Assembly (NCBI RefSeq): GCF_001875325.1
Contig: NZ_MDDC01000001.1
Span: 146,696 to 210,695, forward strand
Reading direction: 5' to 3'
Length of the DNA: 64,000 nucleotides
From: Neomoorella thermoacetica
Lineage (GTDB): Bacteria > Bacillota > DSM-521 > Neomoorellales > Neomoorellaceae
Shown: piece by piece, positions 1 to 12,378 of the stretch
Numbering within the stretch: position 1 is the stretch's first letter
Layout of the letters: every line of letters begins with the position of its first letter
Notes under the pieces: model-generated
What the model was told of the DNA's origin: nothing
Databases searched by the model: none
What the model saw: the letters and a program-made list of their open reading frames with translations, nothing else
Program-made: the position numbers and the translations under genes

Positions 1-2
1 AG

Positions 3-290
3 CGGGGTGAAGCCCCCCTGGGGATCGTAGCCATGCTGGCGCGCCAGCTGCGCCTTATTTACCGGGCGCACCTGGCAGGGAATAACAGGAACCTGGCCGC
101 AAAACTGGGGCTTAAACCCTTCGTGGCCCGGAAGGTGGCAGCCCAGGCCCGCAATTTTTCCCTGCGGGCCGCCGGGCAGGCCCTGGAGGAATTATTAAAA
201 GTAGACACCGCCTTGAAAACCGGCCAGGGAGAGGCCGGACCCCTGCTGGAACAGGCTATCTGGACCATTATTGCCAGGGGGGAGCATTGA
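3..290 (+). CDS. holA: DNA polymerase III delta subunit, C-terminal part
   Basis: This is the 3' end of a gene whose start lies before the window; the reading frame is open from base 3. The visible 95 residues look like the C-terminal helical domain of HolA, the clamp-loader delta subunit that opens the sliding clamp: RQLRLIYRAHLAG, then ARKVAAQARNF, then a helix ending near the stop. The position next to rpsT is the usual one in Firmicutes and supports the call. The last codons overlap a perfect 10-bp hairpin. Identification rests on a C-terminal fragment plus synteny. Confidence 0.8.
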   Translation, partial: RGEAPLGIVAMLARQLRLIYRAHLAGNNRNLAAKLGLKPFVARKVAAQARNFSLRAAGQALEELLKVDTALKTGQGEAGPLLEQAIWTIIARGEH

Positions 291-302
291 ATTGCTCCCC
301 CC
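277..302. terminator. hairpin between convergent holA and a small gene
   Basis: A perfect 10-bp inverted repeat (277-286 with 293-302, loop TTGAAT) covers the end of holA and faces the convergent small gene at 309-503. Neither side has a clear T tract. It may be a weak bidirectional terminator or an mRNA 3' stabiliser. Confidence 0.45.
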
Positions 303-308
303 GCAGGC

Positions 309-503
309 TTATTTCTTCTGCGTCTTGTCACGGTTTGCCTCGTAACCGGTCTTGACGTCGGTGTCAACCCGGGAGCCGGGAGCAGTCACATCGGCGGCGA
401 ATTCATAATCGGCCCCGGCAGCACCCCCGGTCCCCAGTTCGGCTTCCCGGCGGCGGGACGTCTTCTCAGCCGGGTTTTTAGCGGTGCCAGGTTTTTCTGC
501 CAT
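309..503 (-). CDS. small hydrophilic protein, unknown
   Basis: A 64-residue ORF starting at ATG 503, preceded by a run of seven G's that can act as a ribosome site. The longer frame back to 554 lacks such a site. The protein is rich in Ala, Glu, Lys, Thr and Asp, with no hydrophobic segment and no Cys. The stretch DYEFAADVTA is loosely reminiscent of gamma-type small acid-soluble spore proteins, but the match is too weak to name it. It is convergent with holA and downstream of rpsT on the same strand. A structural spore protein is possible but not shown. Confidence 0.5.
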   Translation of the reverse strand: MAEKPGTAKNPAEKTSRRREAELGTGGAAGADYEFAADVTAPGSRVDTDVKTGYEANRDKTQKK

Positions 504-595
504 AAAGTAAAATCCCCCCCTTCTGCATGGCCTTTTCTTATTATGGCAGGACAACGGGGGGAAAATTACATGTGTAAAAATTTTATTGGCTGGTT

Positions 596-862
596 TTAAG
601 CGGTTGTTTTGTTAAAATAGCGCTGGAGGCTGGACTTTTTCCTGGCCGCGGTGTTGGGATGTAAGACACCTTTGGTGACTGCTTTATCAATGGCGCGGAT
701 GGCCTGGCGCAGGTTAACGGCAGCGTTATGATTATCACCCTGTTCCAGGGCGGTACGGAACTTCTTTATCGCCGTTTTAACGCTGGATTTAATAGCCTTA
801 TTGCGCAGGGTACGAATACGGGTCAATTCCACCCTTTTCATGGCTGATTTGATATTGGGCAC
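596..862 (-). CDS. rpsT: 30S ribosomal protein S20
   Basis: An 88-residue basic protein beginning (V/M)PNIKSAMKRV, the standard S20 N-terminus. It binds 16S rRNA early in small-subunit assembly. The GTG at 862 is chosen because it gives the family N-terminus and follows GGAGGTGAATAAG; the ATG further upstream would add 17 unrelated residues. The helical body has the family pattern (RNKAIKSSVKTAIKKF, then ARKKSSLQRYFNK near the end). It lies between holA and spoIIP as in other Firmicutes, but the spore protease gene gpr normally found nearby is absent. Confidence 0.97.
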   Translation of the reverse strand: MPNIKSAMKRVELTRIRTLRNKAIKSSVKTAIKKFRTALEQGDNHNAAVNLRQAIRAIDKAVTKGVLHPNTAARKKSSLQRYFNKTTA

Positions 863-926
863 CTTATTCACCTCCCGGACTATTTTAACATGGGAATCTG
901 GCAAAAGCAACAAGCCGGCCCCTGGA

Positions 927-1964
927 TCATCGGGCCGGGTTTTCGTGGCGCAGGTCTTTGATTACCGCCGCCAGGACCCTGGCTACCAGGCGGGCGGAAC
1001 CTTCGGCCTCCTGGAGGGTATTATTGTCGCTGCCAAATTCCAGCAGCAGGGCCCGGGGCAGGAGATGCTGATTGTAGCGCCCCTCCTGGACCCGGACCCC
1101 CAGGCATAGCCCGGGATAGAGCTCATCCATTTTTTTGGCCAGTTGCCTGGCAAAGGCCTCATTCTGGCGCCAGTTGGGGTGTTCCAACCGGGCGTTGCTG
1201 CCGACGATAATGAGCACCTGGGCGACTTTCTGGCCGTCAATTTCGACAACGGGCGGTGACGGCACGCCGGCGTCCCGGTGGACGTCCAGGGCCACCAGGA
1301 CTGAGGGGTTGGCGGCCAGCATCCGCTTCAGGGTTTTCTCGGAGTTGGCATAAGCCAGGGTAAAATCGGGATAATCATGGATGGTGGTTGAACGAACCAC
1401 CGGGATACCATAATCTTTACTCAGGCTGTCGGCCAGGGTGGCAGCCACCTGGCTGACACCGCCGTTTTTGCCGGGAAATTTGGCGCTACCCTCACTGGGC
1501 TGGTAGGATTCCGCGTTATGGGTGTTGTATATAGCCACCAGGGGGTTCTTGGAGCTGGGGGTTTCGACCTCTGATGGCGCCGGGGGCGGGCTTTCTTCTA
1601 CCGGCGGTTCCGGCGGGACATACTCCTCTTCAGTTGTCAGAAGCCTCGGGGCCTTGTCCTGTCCAGGTAAAACTACCAGGGGCGAGGCCAGGACCTGCAG
1701 GGCAGTTGTCAGGGCCTCACCGGAAGTATTCCGGGGGGCTTCTCCTGCCTGCAGGGCCAGGGCCGGTAAACCCTCACGCAGGATGCCCTCCAGCAGGGGT
1801 ACAGGTAGCCGGGCGGGAGAGCCGGACAGCACCTGGCGACCGGCCTGGATTAACTGCCAGGCCCCGGTGACCAGTCCCATAATAATTAACCCGGCCAGGA
1901 GCACCCCTTTGAGGAAAGCTCCCAGGGCCCGGGCTTGCCGGCTGGTGATGACCTGGATACGCAC
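927..1964 (-). CDS. spoIIP: stage II sporulation protein P
   Basis: A 345-residue protein with one N-terminal membrane helix (about residues 15-38), a Pro/Glu-rich linker (about 110-140) and a C-terminal amidase domain beginning near VAIYNTHNAESY. SpoIIP is the peptidoglycan amidase of the SpoIID-SpoIIM-SpoIIP complex that drives engulfment of the forespore. The NTHNAESY motif, the DVHRDAG motif and the late LLEFGSDNNT motif match its metal-dependent hydrolase fold. The start is GTG 1964 after GAGGGGG. It is transcribed towards rpsT and divergently from larB. A sporulation-sigma promoter is expected in the 121-bp divergent gap but was not resolved. Confidence 0.93.
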   Translation of the reverse strand: MRIQVITSRQARALGAFLKGVLLAGLIIMGLVTGAWQLIQAGRQVLSGSPARLPVPLLEGILREGLPALALQAGEAPRNTSGEALTTALQVLASPLVVLPGQDKAPRLLTTEEEYVPPEPPVEESPPPAPSEVETPSSKNPLVAIYNTHNAESYQPSEGSAKFPGKNGGVSQVAATLADSLSKDYGIPVVRSTTIHDYPDFTLAYANSEKTLKRMLAANPSVLVALDVHRDAGVPSPPVVEIDGQKVAQVLIIVGSNARLEHPNWRQNEAFARQLAKKMDELYPGLCLGVRVQEGRYNQHLLPRALLLEFGSDNNTLQEAEGSARLVARVLAAVIKDLRHENPAR

Positions 1965-2085
1965 ATCAATGCCCCCTCGCTGGTAGCCATTTTATTCCTG
2001 AGAGGGACAATTTAGACCTGGGCAGCATCCTGAGGCGGTTATCGCCTCGCCCACCAGAAAATATTTTCGGAGGAAAAGTGCCTAA

Positions 2086-2856
2086 ATGAACCAAGAACAA
2101 CTCAAGGACTTGTTGCTGGCCTATAAAAACGGCCAGACCGACCTGGAGACGGTCATGAACCATTTAAAGCACCTGGGGGACGAAGACCTGGGCTTCGCCA
2201 AGGTGGATCACCACCGGGCCCTGCGCAATGGCTTTCCGGAAGTCATCTTCGGCCAGGGCAAGACCAGGGAACAGGTGGTCGCCATTGCCTGCCGCCTGGC
2301 GGCTGCCGGCTCGACGGTCCTGGTGACCCGGACCAACAGAGAGACCTACCAGGAGGTAGCCGCCCGCCTGCCGGCAGCCGAGTTTAATGAACTCGCCCGG
2401 ACCATCGTTGTGGACGCAGGGGAAATAAGGCCCACCGGCGGCCGGGTGGCCGTCCTCAGTGCCGGCACGGCCGATTTGCCGGTGGCCGAGGAAGCGGCCG
2501 TCACCGCCGCCGTGATGGGAAACGAGGTTGAGAGAATCTACGACGTCGGCGTTGCCGGTATCCACCGCCTCCTGGGGCGGGTGGATCTGGTGCGCCGGGC
2601 CGATGTGGTAATCGTTGTGGCTGGTATGGAGGGGGCCCTGGCCAGCGTCGTCGCCGGCCTGGTCGACCGGCCGGTCATTGCCGTACCCACGAGTGTCGGC
2701 TATGGAGCGAGTTTCGGCGGCCTGGCAGCCCTCCTGACCATGCTTAACAGCTGCGCCAGCGGTATAGGCGTCGTTAATATTGACAACGGTTTCGGCGCCG
2801 CCGCCCTGGCGACCACTATCACCAGGTTAAAAGGGCAGCCGGCTGAAAAAGATTAA
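2086..2856 (+). CDS. larB: nickel-pincer cofactor biosynthesis protein LarB
   Basis: A 256-residue protein of the PurE-like AIR-carboxylase family. In known systems LarB carboxylates and hydrolyses nicotinate adenine dinucleotide, the first step to the nickel-pincer nucleotide cofactor of lactate racemase and relatives. An N-terminal helical part (1-60) is followed by a PurE-like core with SAGTADLPVAEEA, VVAGMEGALASVVAGL and a C-terminal PTSVGYGASFGGLAALL glycine-rich motif. The start is ATG 2086, with GGAGG at 2069-2073 and a GAGGCG/CGCCTC hairpin in the leader. No larC, larE or larA lies in the window, so its partners must be elsewhere. It is divergent from spoIIP. Confidence 0.85.
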   Translation: MNQEQLKDLLLAYKNGQTDLETVMNHLKHLGDEDLGFAKVDHHRALRNGFPEVIFGQGKTREQVVAIACRLAAAGSTVLVTRTNRETYQEVAARLPAAEFNELARTIVVDAGEIRPTGGRVAVLSAGTADLPVAEEAAVTAAVMGNEVERIYDVGVAGIHRLLGRVDLVRRADVVIVVAGMEGALASVVAGLVDRPVIAVPTSVGYGASFGGLAALLTMLNSCASGIGVVNIDNGFGAAALATTITRLKGQPAEKD

Positions 2857-2929
2857 CTGGGAGACCAGGAACTGTATAAATAACCTCCTTTCTGGGCAAT
2901 GCTATAGCCGGGTGAAAGGAGGTGAGGGT

Positions 2930-3268
2930 ATGACCAATTGGGTAGGTGCGGTAGTACGCTTTGTTGTTTCGGCCCTGGTTTTAATGCTGGTAGGCTTTAT
3001 CCTTCCCGGTATCAGGGTGGCAGGCTTTACCGGCGCCCTCATAGCGGCCGTCGTCATTGCTATCCTGGGCTGGGCAGTAGAAGCCGTCCTTGGCAAAAAA
3101 GTCTCGCCCCACGGTCGCGGCATAGTCGGATTTATCGTTGCCGCCATTGTAATCTATGTAGCCCAGTTTATTATCCCCGCGTACTTAAGCGTCAATATCC
3201 TGGGTGCCTTGCTGGCAGCCCTGGTAATCGGGATAATCGACGCCTTTGTACCCACCGAATTACGCTAG
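2930..3268 (+). CDS. four-helix membrane protein of the YvlD/phage holin IV family
   Basis: A 112-residue, very hydrophobic protein with about four membrane helices (roughly residues 5-25, 28-52, 65-85, 88-108), starting MTNWVGAVVRF. This matches the small integral membrane family annotated as mycobacterial four-TM phage holin superfamily IV/YvlD. ATG 2930 is chosen because AAAGGAGGTGAGGGT lies just before it. There is no phage gene nearby, so it is an ordinary chromosomal membrane protein of unknown role, not evidence of a prophage. A strong hairpin follows directly. Confidence 0.75.
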   Translation: MTNWVGAVVRFVVSALVLMLVGFILPGIRVAGFTGALIAAVVIAILGWAVEAVLGKKVSPHGRGIVGFIVAAIVIYVAQFIIPAYLSVNILGALLAALVIGIIDAFVPTELR

Positions 3269-3272
3269 ATGG

Positions 3273-3315
3273 AACAGAAAGCGGGCCGGGCTTTTAGCCC
3301 GGCCCGCTTTCTGTT
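3273..3315. terminator. 20-bp perfect hairpin between the holin-like gene and lepA
   Basis: A perfect 20-bp inverted repeat (3273-3292 with 3296-3315) with a three-base loop, GC-rich core and AT-rich base. It lies just after the stop at 3268 and 33 bases before lepA. There is no long T tract, but the stem is very stable. A TATAAT at 3315-3320 overlaps its end and could be the lepA -10, though no good -35 was seen. Confidence 0.7.
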
Positions 3316-3348
3316 ATAATTAAGCCAGATTGCGGGGGAGGAAAAAGA

Positions 3349-5157
3349 TTGTCGGTGGAACAAAAATATATCCGTAATTTCTGCATCATCGCCCATATCG
3401 ATCACGGGAAATCGACCCTGGCCGACCGCCTCCTGGAGTATACCGGCGCTTTGAGCAAGCGGGAGATGGTGGACCAGGTCCTGGACACCATGGACCTGGA
3501 GCGGGAGCGGGGCATTACCATTAAACTCCAGGCGGTGCGCCTGCACTATAGAGCCCGGGACGGGCAGGAGTATGTCTTAAACCTGATTGACACCCCCGGG
3601 CATGTTGATTTTACCTACGAAGTCTCCCGCAGCCTGGCCGCCTGCGAAGGGGCCCTGCTGGTGGTCGACGCCGCCCAGGGTATCGAGGCCCAGACCCTGG
3701 CCAATGTTTACCTGGCCCTGGAACATAACCTGGAGATCATTCCGGTGATCAATAAGATCGACCTGCCCGGCGCCGAGCCGGAACGGGTGCGCCGGGAGAT
3801 TGAAGACGTCATCGGCCTGGATGCCAGTGAAGCCATACTGGCCTCGGCCAAGACCGGCGTGGGGACAGAAGAGATCCTGGAAGCCATTATCCGGCGGGTG
3901 CCACCACCACGGGGCGATGGAGAAGCGCCCCTCCAGGCGCTGATCTTTGATTCCATTTTTGATAGTTACCGGGGCGCCATCCCCTACTTCCGGGTCGTCC
4001 AGGGTAGAGTCCGGAAGGGAGACAGAATTCGTTTCATGGCCACCGGGGCCGAGTTCGAGGTGAATGAGGTCGGCGTCTTCACCCCGGCACCGCGCCCGGT
4101 GGAATCCCTGGCAGCAGGTGAGGTGGGCTTCCTGGCGGCCAGCATCAAAAACGTTAAGTATACCCGGGTAGGCGACACCATTACCAGTGCCGGGCGGCCG
4201 GCTCCCGCACCCCTGCCCGGTTACCGGAAGGTAATGCCTATGGTCTATTGCGGCCTCTTCCCGGTGGAATCCGAGCGTTACGACGACCTGCGGGACGCCC
4301 TGGAGAAACTCCAGCTCAACGACGCCTCCTTGACCTTCGAGACGGAGACCTCGGTGGCTCTGGGCTTCGGTTTTCGCTGCGGTTTTTTAGGGCTGCTGCA
4401 CATGGAGATCATCCAGGAACGGCTGGAGCGGGAGTATGGCCTCGAACTCATAACTACGGCTCCCAGCGTAGTCTACCGGGTGGTGGGCACCAATGGCAGC
4501 GTAGTTATGGTCGACAACCCTACAGCATTGCCGGCGCCGAACCTCATTGACCACATAGAGGAACCCTTTGTTGAGGCCACCATTATGACACCGAAGGATT
4601 TCGTTGGTCCGGTCATGGAACTCTGCCAGGAAAAACGGGGCAACTTCTTAAATATGGACTACCTCTCGGAAAAGAGGGTAGCCCTGAAGTACGATTTGCC
4701 CCTGGCGGAGATTATCTATGACTTCTTTGATCAGTTGAAGAGCCGTACCCGGGGTTACGCCTCCCTTGATTACACCTTAAAAGGTTACCGTCCATCGGAA
4801 CTGGTGAAGATGGATATCCTGGTCAATAACGAGGTGGTTGACGCCCTCTCCCTGATCACCCACCGGGACCAGGCCTACCAGCGCGGCCGCGCCCTGGTGG
4901 AGCGCCTGCGCCAGTTGATACCCCGCCAGCTCTTTGACGTGCCCATCCAGGCCGCTGTAGGCAGCCGCGTTATCGCCCGGGAGACCATTCCGGCCCTGCG
5001 CAAAAACGTCCTGGCCAAGTGTTACGGCGGTGACGTCACCCGGAAACGGAAGCTCCTGGAGAAGCAAAAGGAAGGCAAGAAGCGGATGAAGCAGGTAGGG
5101 ACGGTGGATATCCCCCAGGAGGCTTTTATGGCCGTTTTGAAAGCTGGGAAATCGTAG
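3349..5157 (+). CDS. lepA: elongation factor 4 (ribosome back-translocating GTPase)
   Basis: A 602-residue translational GTPase. G1 is AHIDHGKST (residues 15-23), G3 is DTPGH (81-85) and G4 is NKID. Domain II, domains III and V and the LepA-specific C-terminal domain ending near [16 protein letters not shown] follow, giving the normal family length. LepA acts on stalled or mis-translocated ribosomes and affects initiation under stress. The start is TTG 3349, placed by GGGGAGG at 3332-3338 and by the family N-terminus. hemW starts three bases after its stop, as in Bacillus and relatives. Confidence 0.97.
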   Translation: MSVEQKYIRNFCIIAHIDHGKSTLADRLLEYTGALSKREMVDQVLDTMDLERERGITIKLQAVRLHYRARDGQEYVLNLIDTPGHVDFTYEVSRSLAACEGALLVVDAAQGIEAQTLANVYLALEHNLEIIPVINKIDLPGAEPERVRREIEDVIGLDASEAILASAKTGVGTEEILEAIIRRVPPPRGDGEAPLQALIFDSIFDSYRGAIPYFRVVQGRVRKGDRIRFMATGAEFEVNEVGVFTPAPRPVESLAAGEVGFLAASIKNVKYTRVGDTITSAGRPAPAPLPGYRKVMPMVYCGLFPVESERYDDLRDALEKLQLNDASLTFETETSVALGFGFRCGFLGLLHMEIIQERLEREYGLELITTAPSVVYRVVGTNGSVVMVDNPTALPAPNLIDHIEEPFVEATIMTPKDFVGPVMELCQEKRGNFLNMDYLSEKRVALKYDLPLAEIIYDFFDQLKSRTRGYASLDYTLKGYRPSELVKMDILVNNEVVDALSLITHRDQAYQRGRALVERLRQLIPRQLFDVPIQAAVGSRVIARETIPALRKNVLAKCYGGDVTRKRKLLEKQKEGKKRMKQVGTVDIPQEAFMAVLKAGKS

Positions 5158-5160
5158 ACT

Positions 5161-6327
5161 ATGGGGATAGTGCCTCAGGCTGGCTTCGTAAACAAAGCCA
5201 GCCACATCTATATCCATATACCCTTCTGCGCCCGCAAGTGTAACTACTGCGACTTTATCTCCTATCCGGAACAGTCACCGGAGGTAATGGCCGTCTACTG
5301 CCACCGCCTGGAGGAAGAAATGGAGCTGGCGGCCGGCACGTGGCAGCCCGGGCCGGCAGTAACGGTTTTTCTGGGTGGCGGTACGCCGACCATCCTTCCT
5401 GCCGGCCTGCTGGAAAGGATTCTGGTTGCTGTCGAGCGCAATATTGACCGGCAACCGGGGGCTGAGGTTTCAGTGGAAGCCAACCCCGGTACCATCACCC
5501 TGGAAAAACTACGGGTGTTGCGCTCCGCCGGGGTTAACCGCCTCTCCCTGGGGGTCCAGTCCTTTGACGACCGTCTCCTCAAGGCCATGGGTCGCATCCA
5601 CCGCCGCCGGGACATCTACCAGGCTTACCACCTGGCCCGCCGGGCCGGCTTTGCCAATATAAACCTGGATTTAATTTTCGGCCTGCCGGGCCAGACCCTG
5701 GAGAACTGGCAGGCTACTTTAAAGGAGGCCCTTGCCCTCCAGCCCGAGCATCTTGCCGCCTACAGTCTCCAGGTGGAGGAGAACACGCCCTGGGGCCGAC
5801 TGGCGGCAACAGGCAACCTGAACCTCCCGGGCGAGGAACTGGAACTGGCCATGTACCAGGAGGCCCGAGAAATGCTGGCTGCGGCCGGCTACCAGCAGTA
5901 CGAAATTTCCAACTTCGCTCGGCCGGGATACCGCTGCCGCCATAACCTCACCTACTGGCTGAACCTTCCTTACCTGGGCCTGGGGGCAGCTGCCGCTTCC
6001 AGCTGGCAGGGAGAGCGCTGGCAGAATTACAGCAACCTGGAGCAGTACGGCGCGGCCCTCTCGGCCGGCCAGCTTCCCCGGGCGGAGATAGAGGTCACTA
6101 CACCCCGCCAGCAGATGGCGGAAACCATGTTTATGGGCCTGCGCCTGCTGGCCGGTGTTAACCTGCAGGCCTTCCGGCAGCGCTTCGGTAAAGACGCCCG
6201 GGAGGTTTACGCCGGCGAAATGGAACGGTTGCTCCGGGCCGGCCTGGTTGAAGTGCAGGGGTACCACCTCAAACTGACGGAGCGGGGCCTGCCCCTGGCC
6301 AACGAGGTTTTCGCGGCCTTTGTCTGA
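5161..6327 (+). CDS. hemW: HemW-type radical SAM protein
   Basis: A 388-residue radical SAM protein related to oxygen-independent coproporphyrinogen III oxidase. The cluster motif is C23-x3-C27-x2-C30 followed by Asp-Phe; true HemN enzymes carry a further Cys there, so HemW (heme chaperone) is the better call. Other marks are FLGGGTPT, the SVEANPGT strand, LSLGVQSF and a C-terminal winged-helix region. It is likely co-translated with lepA (three-base gap). The ribosome site at ATG 5161 is weak, so a slightly later start is possible. It is followed by the heat-shock promoter of hrcA. Confidence 0.92.
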   Translation: MGIVPQAGFVNKASHIYIHIPFCARKCNYCDFISYPEQSPEVMAVYCHRLEEEMELAAGTWQPGPAVTVFLGGGTPTILPAGLLERILVAVERNIDRQPGAEVSVEANPGTITLEKLRVLRSAGVNRLSLGVQSFDDRLLKAMGRIHRRRDIYQAYHLARRAGFANINLDLIFGLPGQTLENWQATLKEALALQPEHLAAYSLQVEENTPWGRLAATGNLNLPGEELELAMYQEAREMLAAAGYQQYEISNFARPGYRCRHNLTYWLNLPYLGLGAAAASSWQGERWQNYSNLEQYGAALSAGQLPRAEIEVTTPRQQMAETMFMGLRLLAGVNLQAFRQRFGKDAREVYAGEMERLLRAGLVEVQGYHLKLTERGLPLANEVFAAFV

Positions 6328-6338
6328 GCGACTTTTTC

Positions 6339-6367
6339 TTGACAAAACCTGAGGGGGGTGGTATGTT
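6339..6367 (+). promoter_or_regulatory. sigma-A promoter of the hrcA-grpE-dnaK-dnaJ operon
   Basis: TTGACA at 6339-6344 and TATGTT at 6362-6367, with exactly 17 bases between. The predicted transcription start near 6374 lies just before the CIRCE operator, so bound HrcA would block initiation. Confidence 0.85.
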
Positions 6368-6380
6368 TTAGTTGAAGCTC

Positions 6381-6407
6381 TTAGCACTCGAAACATAAGA
6401 GTGCTAA
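6381..6407. promoter_or_regulatory. CIRCE operator (HrcA binding site)
   Basis: A perfect CIRCE inverted repeat: TTAGCACTC (6381-6389), nine-base spacer, GAGTGCTAA (6399-6407). It lies between the promoter and hrcA. In Firmicutes HrcA binds this site and needs GroEL for activity, so heat stress relieves repression of the chaperone operon. Confidence 0.98.
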
Positions 6408-6422
6408 CAAGAGGGTGAAACC

Positions 6423-7457
6423 ATGCGGATGGATGAGCGGAAACAAAAAGTCCTGGCAGCCGTTATCCAGGACTATATCCTTACAGGTGAACCGGTGGGT
6501 TCGCGTACCATTGCCCGGCGCTACAACCTGGGTGTCAGTCCGGCCACCATCCGGAATGAGATGGCCGACCTGGAGGAGATGGGCCTCCTGGAGCAGCCCC
6601 ATACCTCGGCCGGCCGGGTGCCTTCAGATCAGGGTTATCGTTACTACGTCGACTGTCTGATGCCACCTGCCCATTTAACTCCGGAGGAGGAGGAGTATGT
6701 CCGCCGGCGGTACAACCAGAAGATGCTGGAAATCGAACAGGTCCTGGCGGAAACAACCCGGTTGATCTCCGAGATGACCTCCTATGCAGCCATTGCCCTG
6801 GGCCCTGACCAGGGCCGGGCTTCCCTGGAGGAGGTCCAGGTTTTACCAATCCAGATAACTAATAAAGCCCTGCTGGTAGCAGTTACCAGTACCGGCGTTG
6901 TGGAACACCGGGTCTTAACCATCCCGGCGGGCGTAACCCCGGAAGACCTGAACCGGATCTCCCGGGTATTAAATGCCCGCCTCCAGGGCCGGGCCCTGGA
7001 GGACCTGCGCCAGATGGTTTTAAGCGATATCTACCAGGAACTGGCCCAGCACCGGAACCTGGTGAATCTGGTCCGCGACCTGTTGCAGCAGCTTCTATCC
7101 CTGGAGAGCGGCGAAAGGGTTTACCGGAACGGGACCCTGAATATTTTAAACCAGCCCGAGTTTAAAGACCTGGATCGGGTACGGGAGATCCTCTCCTTCC
7201 TGGACCAGGACGAGGCCCTGCGGCGGATTTTTATGACCACACCCTCAACCGGTTTAACCATTCGCATCGGCCAGGAAAATAAAATTGAGGGTATTGACAA
7301 GTGCAGCGTAGTAACCATCAGCTATACTGTAGAGGGAAAGATTATGGGCAAGGTTGGTCTCCTGGGACCGACCCGGATGCAATATTCCCGGGCCATTTCT
7401 GTTCTCCGGTGTGTTGCCGATGCCTTATCCCAGACCCTGGAGCAACTCTACCGGTAA
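6423..7457 (+). CDS. hrcA: heat-inducible transcription repressor HrcA
   Basis: A 344-residue repressor. The N-terminal winged helix (about 1-75) contains VGSRTIARRYNLGVSPATIRN-type recognition residues and the motif HTSAGRVPSDQGYRYYVD. The rest is the GAF-like dimerisation domain and inserted domain, ending with a conserved LGPTRMQYSRAI stretch. It represses its own operon through the CIRCE element 16 bases upstream of its start. The start is ATG 6423; an ATG two codons later is also possible. It is the first gene of hrcA-grpE-dnaK-dnaJ. Confidence 0.97.
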   Translation: MRMDERKQKVLAAVIQDYILTGEPVGSRTIARRYNLGVSPATIRNEMADLEEMGLLEQPHTSAGRVPSDQGYRYYVDCLMPPAHLTPEEEEYVRRRYNQKMLEIEQVLAETTRLISEMTSYAAIALGPDQGRASLEEVQVLPIQITNKALLVAVTSTGVVEHRVLTIPAGVTPEDLNRISRVLNARLQGRALEDLRQMVLSDIYQELAQHRNLVNLVRDLLQQLLSLESGERVYRNGTLNILNQPEFKDLDRVREILSFLDQDEALRRIFMTTPSTGLTIRIGQENKIEGIDKCSVVTISYTVEGKIMGKVGLLGPTRMQYSRAISVLRCVADALSQTLEQLYR

Positions 7458-7529
7458 AACGATGGGTCACCTGCAACCGGCCGGTGCCTTTGGGTGCTGG
7501 CTTTTTTTGCGAAAGGAGTGAAGGGCTGT

Positions 7530-10062
<2,533 letters not shown>

Positions 10063-10069
10063 CCGGTGA

Positions 10070-11224
<1,155 letters not shown>

Positions 11225-11312
11225 TTCTGTTGCCGTTGAAGTCGCCCATGGGGGCGTACCGCCACCAGCGCAAGAATCAAAAGGTTGGGATCATAGAACG
11301 AGCACGAGAGCC

Positions 11313-11443
11313 ATTTTCGCAGGAGCCCCTCATGGGGGCTGAAGCCCCCGCCAGCGAACAATGAAAGAACCATCTGAACCCGGGCCTGTACCTCCAGCCC
11401 CCGGGAAGCCAACCAATAAGGTAGAACTCTATTTTCGCAGGAG
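11313..11443. repeat. 13-bp direct repeats and a hairpin upstream of rsmE
   Basis: ATTTTCGCAGGAG occurs at 11313-11325 and again at 11431-11443, where it supplies the rsmE ribosome site. Between the copies, a GGGGGCT/AGCCCCC palindrome (about 11334-11349) could form a tight hairpin. This may be a small duplication or a dispersed intergenic element; no gene was recognised in 11225-11453. Confidence 0.45.
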
Positions 11444-11453
11444 GGTGAGCCGT

Positions 11454-12194
11454 GTGGCCCACCATTTTTTTCTACCAATAGTGGTCGCCCCCGGAGAGAC
11501 AGTCATCCTGGAAGGCGAAAACGCCCACCACGCCATCCGCGTCCTGCGCCTCCGGCAGGGAGAGAGTATCACCGTGGCCGATAGCAACGGCCAGGGATAC
11601 AGGGCGGAAATTGTAGCCATCACTGAAGGCCGGGTGGCAGCTGCCGTCAAAGACCCCCTGGCCAGCCCGGAGCCCAGGGTCAGGGTCACCCTTTACCAGG
11701 GCTGGCCCAAGGGGGATAAAATGGATTTAATTATCGAGAAAAGTACAGAATTAGGTGTAGCCAGGATTGTCGTCCTGGCTACGGAGCGCTCTATCCCCCG
11801 GCCGGACCAGCAGGCTTGCGCCCGGCGCCGGGAGCGCTGGCAGCAAAAGGCCCACGCGGCGGCCCGCCAGAGCCGCCGCCACCGCATCCCGGCAGTGGAC
11901 GGCCCCCTGGGGCTGGCCGAGGCCCTGATTGAACTCCGGCCGAACACCCTGTTACTGGTCCCCTGGGAAGAAGAACGCACCCGGGACTTGAAGTCCATCC
12001 TGGCTACCGTTCCGGCGGACCGGGAACTGGCCCTGCTTATTGGCCCCGAAGGAGGCCTGAGCCGGGCCGAAGTTGACCTGGCCTGCCGGTTCGGTGGTTT
12101 ACCCCTCACCCTGGGCCCCCGTATCTTGCGGACGGAGACGGCCGGCCTGGCCTGCCTGGCGGCCATCATGTATGCCCTGGGGGAACTGGGGTAG
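11454..12194 (+). CDS. rsmE: 16S rRNA (uracil-1498-N3)-methyltransferase
   Basis: A 246-residue SPOUT-class methyltransferase of the RsmE family. An N-terminal PUA-like part begins VAHHFFLP and contains GENAHHAIRVLRLRQGE. The C-terminal knotted domain carries the SAM-binding motif LIGPEGGLSRAEVDLA and the LGPRILRTETA signature. It methylates U1498 in 16S rRNA. GTG 11454 is chosen because AGGAGG lies nine bases before it and the length then matches the family; the longer frame from 11361 adds about 31 low-complexity residues. It follows dnaJ as in B. subtilis, but without prmA between them. Confidence 0.93.
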   Translation: MAHHFFLPIVVAPGETVILEGENAHHAIRVLRLRQGESITVADSNGQGYRAEIVAITEGRVAAAVKDPLASPEPRVRVTLYQGWPKGDKMDLIIEKSTELGVARIVVLATERSIPRPDQQACARRRERWQQKAHAAARQSRRHRIPAVDGPLGLAEALIELRPNTLLLVPWEEERTRDLKSILATVPADRELALLIGPEGGLSRAEVDLACRFGGLPLTLGPRILRTETAGLACLAAIMYALGELG

Positions 12195-12378
12195 GGATAA
12201 CCAGCGTCATCCATGGGGTGGTGGCCGCTTACGAAGTATAAGAGTATACAAACCCGGCCGCTCAGCCCTGCCTGTACCCTCCGGTTCTAACTCGATCCTG
12301 CTCGCTATTATCGGGAACTTACTCCCCCAGGAAAATACGGCAAATCCCCCTGAAAGGACAGAGGACGGTGAATCTCAG

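Noticed and set aside
2930..3268. Prophage holin
   Set aside because: The protein belongs to a chromosomal membrane family with a holin-derived name; no lysin or phage gene is near.
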